Below are positions 11,309 through 19,900 of a DNA stretch of 43,508 nt, piece by piece. The stretch lies in the NCBI GenBank assembly GCA_036271315.1, contig DATBAV010000006.1, positions 1-43,508 on the forward strand, written 5' to 3'. This stretch comes from VRUE01 sp036271315 (GTDB taxonomy: Bacteria; Actinomycetota; Thermoleophilia; Solirubrobacterales; 70-9). The notes under the pieces are model-generated. The model ran no database searches, was not told the DNA's origin, and was given only the letters and a program-made list of their open reading frames with translations. Numbering within the stretch: the first letter of the stretch is position 1; every line of letters begins with the position of its first letter. Position numbers and translations under genes: made by a program.

Positions 11309-12586
11309 TCAGATCGTGTGGCGCAGGCGCGCGGCCTCGACCACCCGCTCGATCGCGACCTCGTGGGCCGCGACCCGCAGCGTCGTTGGGCCCTTCGACT
11401 CCTCGGCGCGGGCGGAGACCTCGCCGTAGGCGCGCCGCATGATCCGCTCGAGGCGTTCGTTGACCTCTTTTTCCTCCCAGCGGAAGTGCTGCTGGTTCTG
11501 CGCCCACTCGAAATAGGAGACGACGACGCCGCCGGAGTTGGCGAGGAGGTCCGGGACCACGACGACGCCCCGTTCGTCGAGGATGTCATCCGCCTGCGGT
11601 GTCGTCGGACCGTTTGCCCCCTCGAGCAGCATCCGGCAGTCGAGCTGGGCGGCGTTGCCGGCGTTGACCATGCCGCCGAGCGCGGCCGGCACGAAGACGT
11701 CGCAGCGGGTGGCGATGAACTCGTCGACGCTCACCGCCTCGACGCCCTCGCCGGCAAAGCTGGTCAGCGGAGCGCCTGCGCCGACGTGGTCGCTGAGCTC
11801 CACCGTGTCGAGGCCGGGCTCGCAGCGGATCGCCCCGCTGAGGTCGGCGACGGCGATCACCTTCGCGCCGTCGGCCTCCAGCAGCCGCGCCAGCCAGGAG
11901 CCGACCTTGCCGAAGCCCTGGATTGCCACCGTCGCCCCCTCGGGCGCCAGGCCGATCGCCTTGGCCGCCTCGCGGAAGACGTAGACGAGGCCGCGCCCGG
12001 TTGCGGCCTCGCGGCCGAGCGAACCCTCGAGGGCGATCGGCTTGCCGGTGACGATCGTCGGCGTGTAGCCGTGGGCCTTGCCGTACTCGTCCATCATCCA
12101 GGCCATCACCTGCGAGTCGGTGTTGACGTCCGGGGCGAGGATGTCGCGAGTCGGACCCAGCACCTTGTCGATGCGCTGGGTCAGCAGCCGGGTCAACTGC
12201 TCGAGCTCGGGCCTGGTCAGCTGCGCCGGATCGCAATCGACGCCGCCCTTGGCGCCGCCGAAGGGGACGCCCGCGAGCGCGGTCTTCCAGGTCATCGTCG
12301 CCGCCAGCGCACGGAACTCCTCGATGTCGACCTCGGGGTGGAAGCGGATGCCGCCCTTGAAAGGGCCGCGGTCCGCGTTGTGCTGGACGCGGTAGCCCGA
12401 GTAGGTGTGGATGCGGCCGTCGGACTGTCGCAGCGGGATCGAGACCTGGACCTCCCGGTAGGAGGTGAGCAGCAGCGTGCGCAGGTCGTCGGAGAGCCCG
12501 AGCCGGTCGGCGGCGAGGTGGAAGCGTTGGCTTGTCGCCTCGTAGGCGGAGACCTCAGGTTCGACCGCGGTCGTTGCGTTGGGCAT
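11309..12586 (-). CDS. gdhA: Glutamate dehydrogenase (Glu/Leu/Phe/Val dehydrogenase family)
   Basis: A 425-residue cytoplasmic enzyme interconverting glutamate and 2-oxoglutarate plus ammonia. The substrate domain has 'KGGIRFHPEV' (residues 77-86) and the catalytic-lysine loop 'GVPFGGAKGGV' (106-116). The 'TGKPIALEGSLGR' and 'GREAATGRGL' segments are typical of the roughly 420-residue hexameric class. The Rossmann domain has 'IQGFGKVGSW'. Length and motifs agree with catabolic, NAD-type GDHs of Actinobacteria, but the cofactor preference cannot be read with certainty. A TATAGA box ends 8 bp before the ATG, suggesting a leaderless transcript. The frame is clean with no sign of truncation. Confidence 0.95.
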   Translation of the reverse strand: MPNATTAVEPEVSAYEATSQRFHLAADRLGLSDDLRTLLLTSYREVQVSIPLRQSDGRIHTYSGYRVQHNADRGPFKGGIRFHPEVDIEEFRALAATMTWKTALAGVPFGGAKGGVDCDPAQLTRPELEQLTRLLTQRIDKVLGPTRDILAPDVNTDSQVMAWMMDEYGKAHGYTPTIVTGKPIALEGSLGREAATGRGLVYVFREAAKAIGLAPEGATVAIQGFGKVGSWLARLLEADGAKVIAVADLSGAIRCEPGLDTVELSDHVGAGAPLTSFAGEGVEAVSVDEFIATRCDVFVPAALGGMVNAGNAAQLDCRMLLEGANGPTTPQADDILDERGVVVVPDLLANSGGVVVSYFEWAQNQQHFRWEEKEVNERLERIMRRAYGEVSARAEESKGPTTLRVAAHEVAIERVVEAARLRHTI

Positions 12587-12594
12587 TCGGGATT

Positions 12595-12600
12595 TCTATA
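12595..12600 (-). promoter_or_regulatory. -10 box for leaderless gdhA transcript
   Basis: Read on the minus strand, TATAGA lies with 8 bases between it and the gdhA ATG. A -10 at that distance places the transcription start at or within a base of the A of ATG, and no Shine-Dalgarno can fit. Leaderless genes of this form are common in Actinobacteria. No clear -35 is seen. Confidence 0.5.
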
Positions 12601-12709
12601 CCCCTGGGTCCTTCTTGCCCTCGCCAGCGCCCGACCTGCCCGGCGAGTGGGCGCCTAGCGGTGAAATGATGGCGACAACCCACTGCTGACAAGACGGAGG
12701 TCATCGAGG

Positions 12710-13534
12710 ATGAAGAGGCAAGCCGAAGCACAAGGTCGCACCTACCCGAGCCGGAGGACTGGCTCGGCCGCGGCTTTCCTCGCCGTCGTCCTGACTCTCG
12801 CGATCGCCGTCCTTCCCGCCGCTTCGGCTCAGGCGGCGATAAGCGCGACCGCGGCGCCGATCGGATCGGCGAACTCGGGTTCCTACCTGGTCACCATCAC
12901 CAACGAAGGCCAGAAATCCGAAAGCCCGCCCACGATCGTGACCCTGATCGAACTCTCCAGTGGGGAAGCCGCCACCGGGATCGTCCCAGGCGAATGCCAT
13001 TACGGTCAGCCCGTCGCCGGGACGGTGATCGGTTGCTCGGTTGGGTTGGGAGCGAAACTGCAGGTCTGTTACAACGGCCCGGCGCCCAGCGCGGTGTCGG
13101 AATTCGGCTACGACATGCAGCACGTACAGCTCTCGCTTGCTGGGCCGGTTGCAGCTTGCCCCGTTTCGGGCTTCGTTCCGCGCTCGAGTGGCGGCGCCTC
13201 CGGCGGCGGCGGTGCGGGCGACGTTGGCAGCTCGGGCGACGCCAAGCCGCTGACCCTCGGCAAGATCACCGACCACGCAAAAAAGGGGACCGCGACCCTC
13301 AATGTGACCGTACCCGGGCCGGGCAGCGTCAAGCTCTCTGGCCAGGGCGTCAAGGGCCAGACGGCGAAGGCGAAAGGCGCCGGTCAGGTCAGCCTCACCG
13401 TCAAGGCGAAGGGAAACAGCGCTGCCACACTGGCCAAGACGGGCAAGGTCACCCTCCACGTCTCGGTCACCTTCACCCCCAGCGGCGGCTCGGCGACGAC
13501 GCTGAAAAAGAACGTCAAGCTGCTGAAGAACTGA
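12710..13534 (+). CDS. Secreted protein of unknown function with Gly/Ser-rich linker
   Basis: Not a family I can name. 274 residues: a long Arg-containing n-region, a hydrophobic core (about 20-38) and a cut after 'ASAQA' give a clear export signal. The first mature domain (about 43-155) is beta-rich, has conserved-looking cysteines, and resembles the DUF11-type 'YLVTITNEGQ' folds of surface proteins. A Ser/Gly-rich linker (about 162-180) joins it to a C-terminal Lys/Gly/Val domain ('TLNVTVPGPGSVKLSG') of a kind I recall from many Solirubrobacterales exported proteins. A similar but weaker end occurs in the metalloprotease at 5.4-9.1 kb. The start ATG has GGAGG nine bases upstream. It is divergent from gdhA and convergent with the next gene. 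Confidence 0.75.
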   Translation: MKRQAEAQGRTYPSRRTGSAAAFLAVVLTLAIAVLPAASAQAAISATAAPIGSANSGSYLVTITNEGQKSESPPTIVTLIELSSGEAATGIVPGECHYGQPVAGTVIGCSVGLGAKLQVCYNGPAPSAVSEFGYDMQHVQLSLAGPVAACPVSGFVPRSSGGASGGGGAGDVGSSGDAKPLTLGKITDHAKKGTATLNVTVPGPGSVKLSGQGVKGQTAKAKGAGQVSLTVKAKGNSAATLAKTGKVTLHVSVTFTPSGGSATTLKKNVKLLKN

Positions 13535-13558
13535 GCGTTCCCTGCGCAGATCCAGCGC

Positions 13559-14809
13559 CTAACCGCCGCAGCCGTTGGGCCAGCGGTTCGGCGGCATTTG
13601 GGCGCCGTGGCTGGCGGTGACCGTCGGGGTGTCGGTGGCCGCCGCCAAGTCGGTGCGGTGGATCGCGGCGCGCAGGTTGCTCGCCCTCGATGTGGGCGCG
13701 GTCGACTTGCTTGCCGCCCGCCCCGCGAAGGGATGTTGGGCGGCGTGAACCAGGCGGATCAGGGCGCGCGGGCCTCCATATGAGCGCAGCGTTCTCTCCA
13801 GCGAGTAGATCGGCACTTCGCGGGCGCCGAGCGTGGCGGCGAGGCGAACGTCGTTGAGCAGTCTCGAGAAGCGCCGGTAGGGGCCGCGGCCGGCGGCGCC
13901 GAGGCTGATCTGGCCGGCGCTGCCGAAGTCGTGACGGGCGGAGCGAAGGTAAGAGGAGACGATCCCGGGCCCCGGGTCGCGTCCCCAGTGGTAGGCGAAG
14001 ACGCTGCGGTAAGCCTGGAAGTAGAGCTCGTCCCAGGGAGCGTTCGGCAGGATGAACCCGGTTGCGTCCTGGAGTGCCAGGCGCCGGTCTTTGAGGTCGT
14101 CGAGCACGGCCGGTGCGGGTGCCGCGGCGATCTTGATCCGATGGCGTTTTGCCCAGCGCACGATGTGCGCATAGCCGTGCCAGGCAGCGCACTGGCCGGG
14201 CGGGTCGATCGATTGCTGGAAGAGCGTTGAGAGCGTGGCATCGGTGCTGCCGCCGAGGATCGCTGCCGCCGTTTCGAAGGGCGTGCGAACTCTGGGCTCG
14301 GGGTCGAGCGCGACGCCGCGCAACTGAACGTGCTTCTCACGAGCCCAGCCCACCAGCGATCTGGTGGCGGCGAACTGCTCGGCCGCCGCTCCTTCCCAGG
14401 CCCAGTAGCCGTCGCTGTAGGGGATCAGGACCCAGGCCCAGACCGGCACGCCGAGCCGGTTTGCCTTGCGGATGATCTTCAGCCCGTCGCGACGATGGGG
14501 CTTGCCCGGAGGGACGGGCCCGAAGTCCCGCTTGTAGCGAAGGTTGAAGTAGAGGGGGATCTGGTTCTGGCGCAAGACGCGCCACAGGTAGGGGGTGTAG
14601 GCGTGCAGGTCGCGGCGCTTCCAGTAGGTGCCGGGCGAGTCCCAGTCCGTGCCAGGAACCGCCTCGCCGGCCCAGAAGCCGATCGTTGTCCCCCGCTGGG
14701 GAAGGGCCGCGTGGGGCCCGACCGCGCCCTTTCCGCGTCCGAGGGCGGGCGGTGCGAGCAGCGCCAAGGCGACCAGGAGGGTCGCGAGCGCGATCGAAGC
14801 GCGGCTCAT
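13559..14809 (-). CDS. Secreted TIM-barrel-like protein of unknown function
   Basis: 416 residues with a signal peptide (hydrophobic core about 6-22, cut near 'ALG'). The body reads like a glycosidase-type (beta/alpha)8 barrel: alternating strands such as 'TTIGFWAG', 'IPLYFNLRY', 'VPVWAWVLIPYS', 'VQLRGVALDPEPR' and 'RIKIAAAPAP', with acidic residues at strand ends ('LDPEP', 'PWDELYFQ'). That suggests a carbohydrate- or peptidoglycan-active enzyme or a degenerate relative, but I cannot match it to a glycoside hydrolase family. The last 60 residues are low-complexity Ala/Thr/Ser-rich. It is divergent from the HTH regulator gene 98 bp away, so that regulator may control it. Confidence 0.65.
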   Translation of the reverse strand: MSRASIALATLLVALALLAPPALGRGKGAVGPHAALPQRGTTIGFWAGEAVPGTDWDSPGTYWKRRDLHAYTPYLWRVLRQNQIPLYFNLRYKRDFGPVPPGKPHRRDGLKIIRKANRLGVPVWAWVLIPYSDGYWAWEGAAAEQFAATRSLVGWAREKHVQLRGVALDPEPRVRTPFETAAAILGGSTDATLSTLFQQSIDPPGQCAAWHGYAHIVRWAKRHRIKIAAAPAPAVLDDLKDRRLALQDATGFILPNAPWDELYFQAYRSVFAYHWGRDPGPGIVSSYLRSARHDFGSAGQISLGAAGRGPYRRFSRLLNDVRLAATLGAREVPIYSLERTLRSYGGPRALIRLVHAAQHPFAGRAASKSTAPTSRASNLRAAIHRTDLAAATDTPTVTASHGAQMPPNRWPNGCGG

Positions 14810-14836
14810 TCGAAAGATCCTAGTCTTGGCCGGCAG

Positions 14837-14863
14837 TCTGAGGCGAACGACGATTTGCTCAGA
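14837..14863. promoter_or_regulatory. Inverted repeat in the divergent regulator / TIM-barrel gap
   Basis: TCTGAG at 14837-14842 and CTCAGA at 14858-14863 are exact inverted copies with a 15-bp spacer, in the 98-bp gap between two divergent genes. The left arm preceded by AG (AGTCTGAG) resembles the arm AGTCTCAA of the dyad after the regulator gene at 15901. This is a possible operator; short dyads arise by chance, so confidence is low. Confidence 0.3.
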
Positions 14864-14907
14864 ACACTTTGGTGTATTGACCGGGATACGGGGTAAACCT
14901 CGATTCG

Positions 14908-15873
14908 GTGGGCGACGACCGACGAGAACGGCAGCAGGCCGTGGTGGGGGAGCGGGCTGGCCTTCGGGCCGGCTCCTTGGCGCTGCTCGTTCTTTCCGAC
15001 AGCCTCAACCTCGCGGTCCTGCGTCAGCTCCGTGACGGTCCCCTGACGGCATCGGAGCTGCTGGATGAGCTGCGCGCCTCGCGCGCCACGCGCTTCAAGC
15101 GGCTTCTTCAGCTCGAAGAGCTCGGCTTGATCGTTCGCGAGAAGCACTCTGGGTGGCCACCGCCGACCTACTGCCGCCTCTCCGAGGCCGGGAGGGGCCT
15201 GCTCGCGGTCGCGGAACGCTTCGAGGCTTGGTTCGCTCGGCGGCAGTGGCGCCAGGGCGGTGAGATCGAGCGCGCGCAAACGATCAAGGCGCTTGCCTCC
15301 GGCTGGTGCTCGACCCTGGTTCGCTGGCTCGCCGAGGGTCCGCGCTCTGCCACCGAGCTCGAGGCGCTCACCCCTCCAGAGACCAGCCACCACGACGTCA
15401 AACGCGCGCTCAGCGCGCTCAGCGAGTCGGGACTCGCCGAGCGACTGCCAAGGCGCATCGGCCGCCGTCACCCCTACTCGCTGACGCCGAGCGGCCGCGA
15501 AACGGCCGCCCCGCTGGCAGCGGCGATCCACTGGGAGCGGGACCTTCTCTGGGAGCCTGACCCGGCGTGGGAGGCGCTCGCGGCCGAAACGCTGCTCTAC
15601 ATGGCCGCGCCCCTCGTGGTCATGCCGCTCGAGATCGAGGGGGCCTGCACGATGCTGATCGAGGACGAAGGGGGCATCTCGGCGGCCATTGCCGATGGCC
15701 GGGTTGTCGCTGGGCCACCGACGATGACGGAGGACGCGAGGGTGGAGGTGCTCGGCACGGGGCGCGATTGGCTGACGGCACTGGCGACCGGCACACTCGA
15801 GTCGCTCGAGACGCGCGGCGACGACCAGTTGATTGCCCTCCTTGTCCTTGCCCTGCAGCAGGTGATCTGTTGA
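14908..15873 (+). CDS. Transcriptional regulator with two tandem HxlR/MarR-type winged helices and a C-terminal SCP2-like domain
   Basis: 321 residues. Two winged-helix units occur in tandem: residues about 27-105 ('LNLAVLRQLRDGPLTASELL' onwards) and about 130-210 ('STLVRWLAEGPRSATELE' onwards). Both have the HxlR-type wing followed by an 'L(S/T)xxGR' end ('CRLSEAGRGLL', 'YSLTPSGRET'). The remaining about 105 residues ('DARVEVLGTGRDWLTALATG') look like the SCP2-type domain sometimes found after such helices; this is a weaker call. HxlR proteins normally dimerise, so a fused pair may act as a built-in dimer or read asymmetric sites. The start GTG at 14908 has no strong Shine-Dalgarno; a TTGACC lies at 14877. 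Probable targets are itself and the divergent TIM-barrel gene. Confidence 0.75.
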   Translation: MGDDRRERQQAVVGERAGLRAGSLALLVLSDSLNLAVLRQLRDGPLTASELLDELRASRATRFKRLLQLEELGLIVREKHSGWPPPTYCRLSEAGRGLLAVAERFEAWFARRQWRQGGEIERAQTIKALASGWCSTLVRWLAEGPRSATELEALTPPETSHHDVKRALSALSESGLAERLPRRIGRRHPYSLTPSGRETAAPLAAAIHWERDLLWEPDPAWEALAAETLLYMAAPLVVMPLEIEGACTMLIEDEGGISAAIADGRVVAGPPTMTEDARVEVLGTGRDWLTALATGTLESLETRGDDQLIALLVLALQQVIC

Positions 15874-16182
15874 ACCGGGGACGGACTGGACTTATGTCGC
15901 AGTCTCAATCTTCAGGTACCAAATTTGAGACTTTCGATCATTTGCAGGTGAAAGGCGGATTACGGGCAGTGAAAAAGCGGTGAAGGGGTTGAAGCCAACA
16001 CCGCGGTCGTGCTACAGAGTGGAGGGGAAGTTACTGAGCATATGTACGACTCTGAATCATCCGTGCTCAGGCTTTTCTGGTTCACATAGGTAAAGCGCCG
16101 AGGTGAGTCCTCGCGTCGCGGCAGCATGCCCGGTGCGTGTGAGTCGCCGCTGCGCCAAATGAAATGGAAAGGGAGCAAATAG
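15874..16182. other. 309-bp gap without a gene
   Basis: The stretch between the regulator and the next small secreted protein holds the dyad at 15901-15932 and a lower-GC leader. The leader ends in GGAAAGGGAG, a good ribosome binding site for the ATG at 16183. I see no coding frame with sensible composition. A TTGAAG at about 15988 followed 18 bp later by TACAGA could be a promoter, but this is weak. Confidence 0.5.
15901..15932. promoter_or_regulatory. 8-bp inverted repeat after the HTH regulator gene
   Basis: AGTCTCAA at 15901-15908 and TTGAGACT at 15925-15932 are perfect inverted copies around a 16-bp spacer that contains the palindrome GGTACC. It lies 27 bp past the regulator stop. The stem could serve as a weak terminator, but the long loop and the similar half-site at 14835-14842 make a regulator-binding site about equally likely. 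Confidence 0.4.
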
Positions 16183-16812
16183 ATGAGGTACATCAAGATG
16201 CTTGGCCTCGCGGCTGTTGCCGCAATCGCGGCGATGGCCTTCGTCGGTGCTGGTTCGGCTTCGGCGACCACACTGTGCAAAGTCAACACCAGCCCGTGTC
16301 CGGAAGCCAGCCGCTGGGGTGAAAAATCCACAGTAGTTGCGTCCTCGACGGAAGCCAAACTAACTGGCTCACTCACGGTCACCTGCAAATCAAGCACGAC
16401 TGTGACTTCCGAAAAAAATGACGGTGTAAGTGCTCCACTGTTAGGCAAAATCACCGCGCTCACGTGGACGAGCTGCTCGGGCTGTAGCCCGGTGACGACC
16501 ACCCTGCTGCCGTCGGGTTCGCTGCTGGGCAGCACTCTGACTGCGGGTAAAACCGAAGTCGAACTAAAAGGCTGCCTCGGCTTTGCGACCTGCAAGGCGG
16601 TGGCAAATGAAGCGAAATTGACGTTCAACGGCGGTGCGATCGGATCGACTGCCTCTGCCAAAGCGGACAACGTCCCCGTGGCGCTGTCGGGCTTCGGCTG
16701 CGGTACCTCCGGCACCTGGAACGCGGGAGGCGCCCACGGCGGCACACCTTACGTCGTAGAAAGCGTCAACGGCGTTAAAACCGGGAACGTGTTCGTCGTA
16801 GCGTCGCCCTGA
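16183..16812 (+). CDS. Small secreted Cys-containing protein of unknown function
   Basis: 209 residues with a clear signal peptide ending at 'GSASA'. The mature part is Thr/Ser/Gly-rich and beta-like, with about eight cysteines ('TLCKVNTSPCPEA', 'WTSCSGCSP', 'GCLGFATCKA') likely to form disulfides outside the cell. I recall paralogous proteins of this look in Solirubrobacterales but know no function. The ribosome site GGAAAGGGAG lies seven bases before the ATG, stronger than for most genes here, and a perfect hairpin terminator follows 45 bp after the stop. It therefore appears to be a strongly expressed single-gene unit, which suits an abundant surface or matrix protein (inference). Confidence 0.75.
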   Translation: MRYIKMLGLAAVAAIAAMAFVGAGSASATTLCKVNTSPCPEASRWGEKSTVVASSTEAKLTGSLTVTCKSSTTVTSEKNDGVSAPLLGKITALTWTSCSGCSPVTTTLLPSGSLLGSTLTAGKTEVELKGCLGFATCKAVANEAKLTFNGGAIGSTASAKADNVPVALSGFGCGTSGTWNAGGAHGGTPYVVESVNGVKTGNVFVVASP

Positions 16813-16857
16813 GGACGGCGCGGCGAGTCGGATCGGATTGACGAATTCGACGATAAG

Positions 16858-16887
16858 ACGGGGCCGGGCCATGCGGCCCGGCCCCGT
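16858..16887 (+). terminator. Strong intrinsic-type terminator hairpin
   Basis: ACGGGGCCGGGCC, loop ATGC, then GGCCCGGCCCCGT form a perfect 13-bp stem, followed by TGATCTGTTT. It lies between the small secreted-protein gene and the start of the three-gene operon, so it insulates the two. Confidence 0.85.
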
Positions 16888-16994
16888 TGATCTGTTTAAA
16901 TAACGCTTGATACCGGGAAGAGAATGCAGCAGTACCTATTAGGGATGGACGTGCTGGGCATGGAGCCTGCTGCGAGGGAGATGAGAGGATCCGC

Positions 16995-19900
16995 ATGAGT
17001 CAGGGACGGGACGTGGTGTCGACTCGGCGTCGCCGGAAGTCGATCTTCGCGCTGGCTGTCGCTGCACTCTGCTTGGCTCTGCCCGCCCCGTCGGCATGGG
17101 CCGTTGACGGCCACGTTCTGGATCCGACGCTTTCGCTTGCCGGCGGTCCGGGAACGATCGGCACGGATTCGGTTCCCGATCCCGGTGCGACCCATCCTGA
17201 AAAAGTTTTCAACGATCCGTGCGGGGTGGCAACCGATGCCTACGGGGATATCTACGTGGCAAACGGGGCCGGCTCGACGGTCCACGAAGTCGAAGGAGAA
17301 TCTCGTTTCGATGGCCGTATCGATGTCTTTGCGCCGACTGGTGAATTCATCACCGAAATCCGCAACGAACACTGGCCCTGTTCGCTCGCGGTGGACTCGA
17401 CTGGGCAGGTTTTCGTTGAACAATTCTGGCTCAAAGACGTCGTTCGGTATGACCCGATTGCCTACGAACCTGAAAGTGGCAACATTGCATACAACGCGAC
17501 CGCGACGACCCTCGAAGACAGCTCGGGATCGGTCGGGCTCACGGTCGACCCTTCCAGTGACGACCTGTATCTGGCCAAGGGCGGGGGGCTCGCTTCATGG
17601 GTCGAAGACTGGACCGCCGAACACGGCGGTGGCGGCAGCTCGCGTTTCGGCGAAGGGGAAGCGCCGGAAGCGACGAGCATCGACGTTTGGGGTCAGAACG
17701 GCGATGTATTCGCCTCGGGCTCGGCAGCGGGAGAACCGGGGGTCGCTCGCGCGTACCTGATCGACGGGACGTCTCACAAAGTCGAAAGCCCTCCCCTGGA
17801 CGGTTCCAATACCCCGGACGGGGGCTTCGGCTTTGACTCCGGGAGGGCCGGGGTCGCGATCGACCAGGCAAACGGCGACCTCTACCTGGCGGATGTCGTC
17901 ACTCATCACGCCGTCGACCAGTTCACCCATACCGGTGAGTACATCGGCCAGATCAAGCTCGGAACGAACGGGCTCAAAAACTCAGAACCGTTCTCCGACG
18001 TGGCCGTTGACCAGGGCGAACACAGCCCTAACCAGGGATACGCCTACGTCACCTCCGGCTTCCAGACAAGCAACTCGCACCTTTACGCGTTCGCGCCGGT
18101 GGAACTGAACTCGCCCGACATTCGCGGCGAGCAGGCCGAGGAGATCGGGCGAGGCGAAGCTCTGCTCACCGCGGAACTGAACCCCCACGGAGCCGCGACC
18201 GCTTACCACTTCGAGTACGGCACGGCCGACTGTGCGACCTCAACTTGCCAGAGCGCCCCGGTCCCGGATGCGGACGGCGGCTCGGGAGCGGCGTTCAACC
18301 TGGTCTCTGTCCCGGTTGCCGGCTTGTCCCCGGGCACGACCTACCACTTTCGCCTGGTCGCGAGCAGCCACTGCAACCCGGTCGAACCGGACGAAGAATG
18401 CGTCGCCGACGGGCCGGATGCGACCTTCACGACGTTCCCCGCGGCGCCGCCGCAGAACTGCGCCAACGCCGCGTTGCGAACCGGGGCCTCGGCCGGCCTT
18501 CCCGATTGCCGCGCTTACGAGCTGGTTAGTCCCGCCGAGACCAACGGCAGGGTTCCGGGCGCGACGATGTTCGGCGAAGGGGTGGGGTCCTCACCCGAGC
18601 TGCTCGCTTCAGCCGATGGCGAAAGCCTCCTCTTCGGCACCGAAGGGGGAGCGCTGCCCGGGCTCGGCGGCGGCGGCTTCCACGATGCCTACATTTCGCG
18701 GCGCGGGCTCACCGGCTGGACGACCGAGTTCACGGGGCTCAGCGGGGCGCAGGCGCAGGAACCGTACGCGACGGGGACCGCGCCCGACCACGGCTACTCG
18801 TTCTGGGCCGTGGGGGGGACGAAGGGGAGCCTGGCCAACGAAGCGGGAACGATCGGCGGGGCGACGATGGACTACCTGCGGGGGCCGGGCGGCACGATCG
18901 AGCCGATCGGTGTTGGCAGTGGCGGCACCGACCCGCGCGCGAAAGGCCTCTGGATCTCGCCTGGGGCGGAACACGTGATCTTCTCCTCCGCCGCGCGGCT
19001 CGAGCCCGATGCTCCCGAAGAAGGGACCCTGGCGATCTACGACCGCCGGCCCGGCGGGGCGACGGCGGTTGTCTCGCTGCTGCCCGGCGGGGCGACCCCC
19101 GCAGCCGGCGAAGACGCCGCATACCAGGGCACCTCTGCCGACGGCACGGCCGTTGCCTTCAAGCTGGGCGGCGCGATGTACGTGCACCCGGCGGGCGGGG
19201 AAACGCGGCAGGCAAGCGCCGCGGCCAGCACCTTTGGCGGGCTCTCCGCCGACGGTCGTTTCCTGGTCTACGTCTCAGGCGGAGATCTATTCCGCTTCGA
19301 TGTGGCCGCCGGAACGACCGAGGCGATCGGCAGCGGGGGCGAATCGACGCTCGTCAACGTCTCGGCCGACGGTTCGCACGTCTACTTCGTCTCGCCGTTG
19401 GTCCTCAGCGGCGGCGAAAACAGCGAGAAAGCCAAAGCGCTCGCCGGCGGGGAGAACATCTACACCTGGGATGCGGCCTCCAAAACGGTGAGCTTTGTCG
19501 CCACCGTCGAGGAAGAAGACGTCGTCGGCGAAGCGCCGCCCGTGGGCGGGCAGGGCGATCCGATCGGCGGCCTCGGCCTCTGGGCGAGCGATGCCGTCGC
19601 CCCCCAGCAAGGTCAGTTCGTCGGTCCCGCCAACGACCCCTCGCGGACGGATCCAAGCGGTGCGGTGTTCGTCTTCGAGTCCCGCGCCCAACTCAGCGGA
19701 TACGACAACGGCGGTCACACCGAGATCTACCGCTACGACGCGGTGGGCGCGGCGCTGACTTGCCTCTCCTGTAGCCCGACCAAAGCGCCGGCGAGCGCTG
19801 AGGCCCGGCTCGAGTCACGTTACGCGCCCCGGCTCCACTCGGTGCCGCCGCTCAACGCCGTCTCGCTGATCGACAACGTCGTCGCGGGCGGAAGCCGCGT

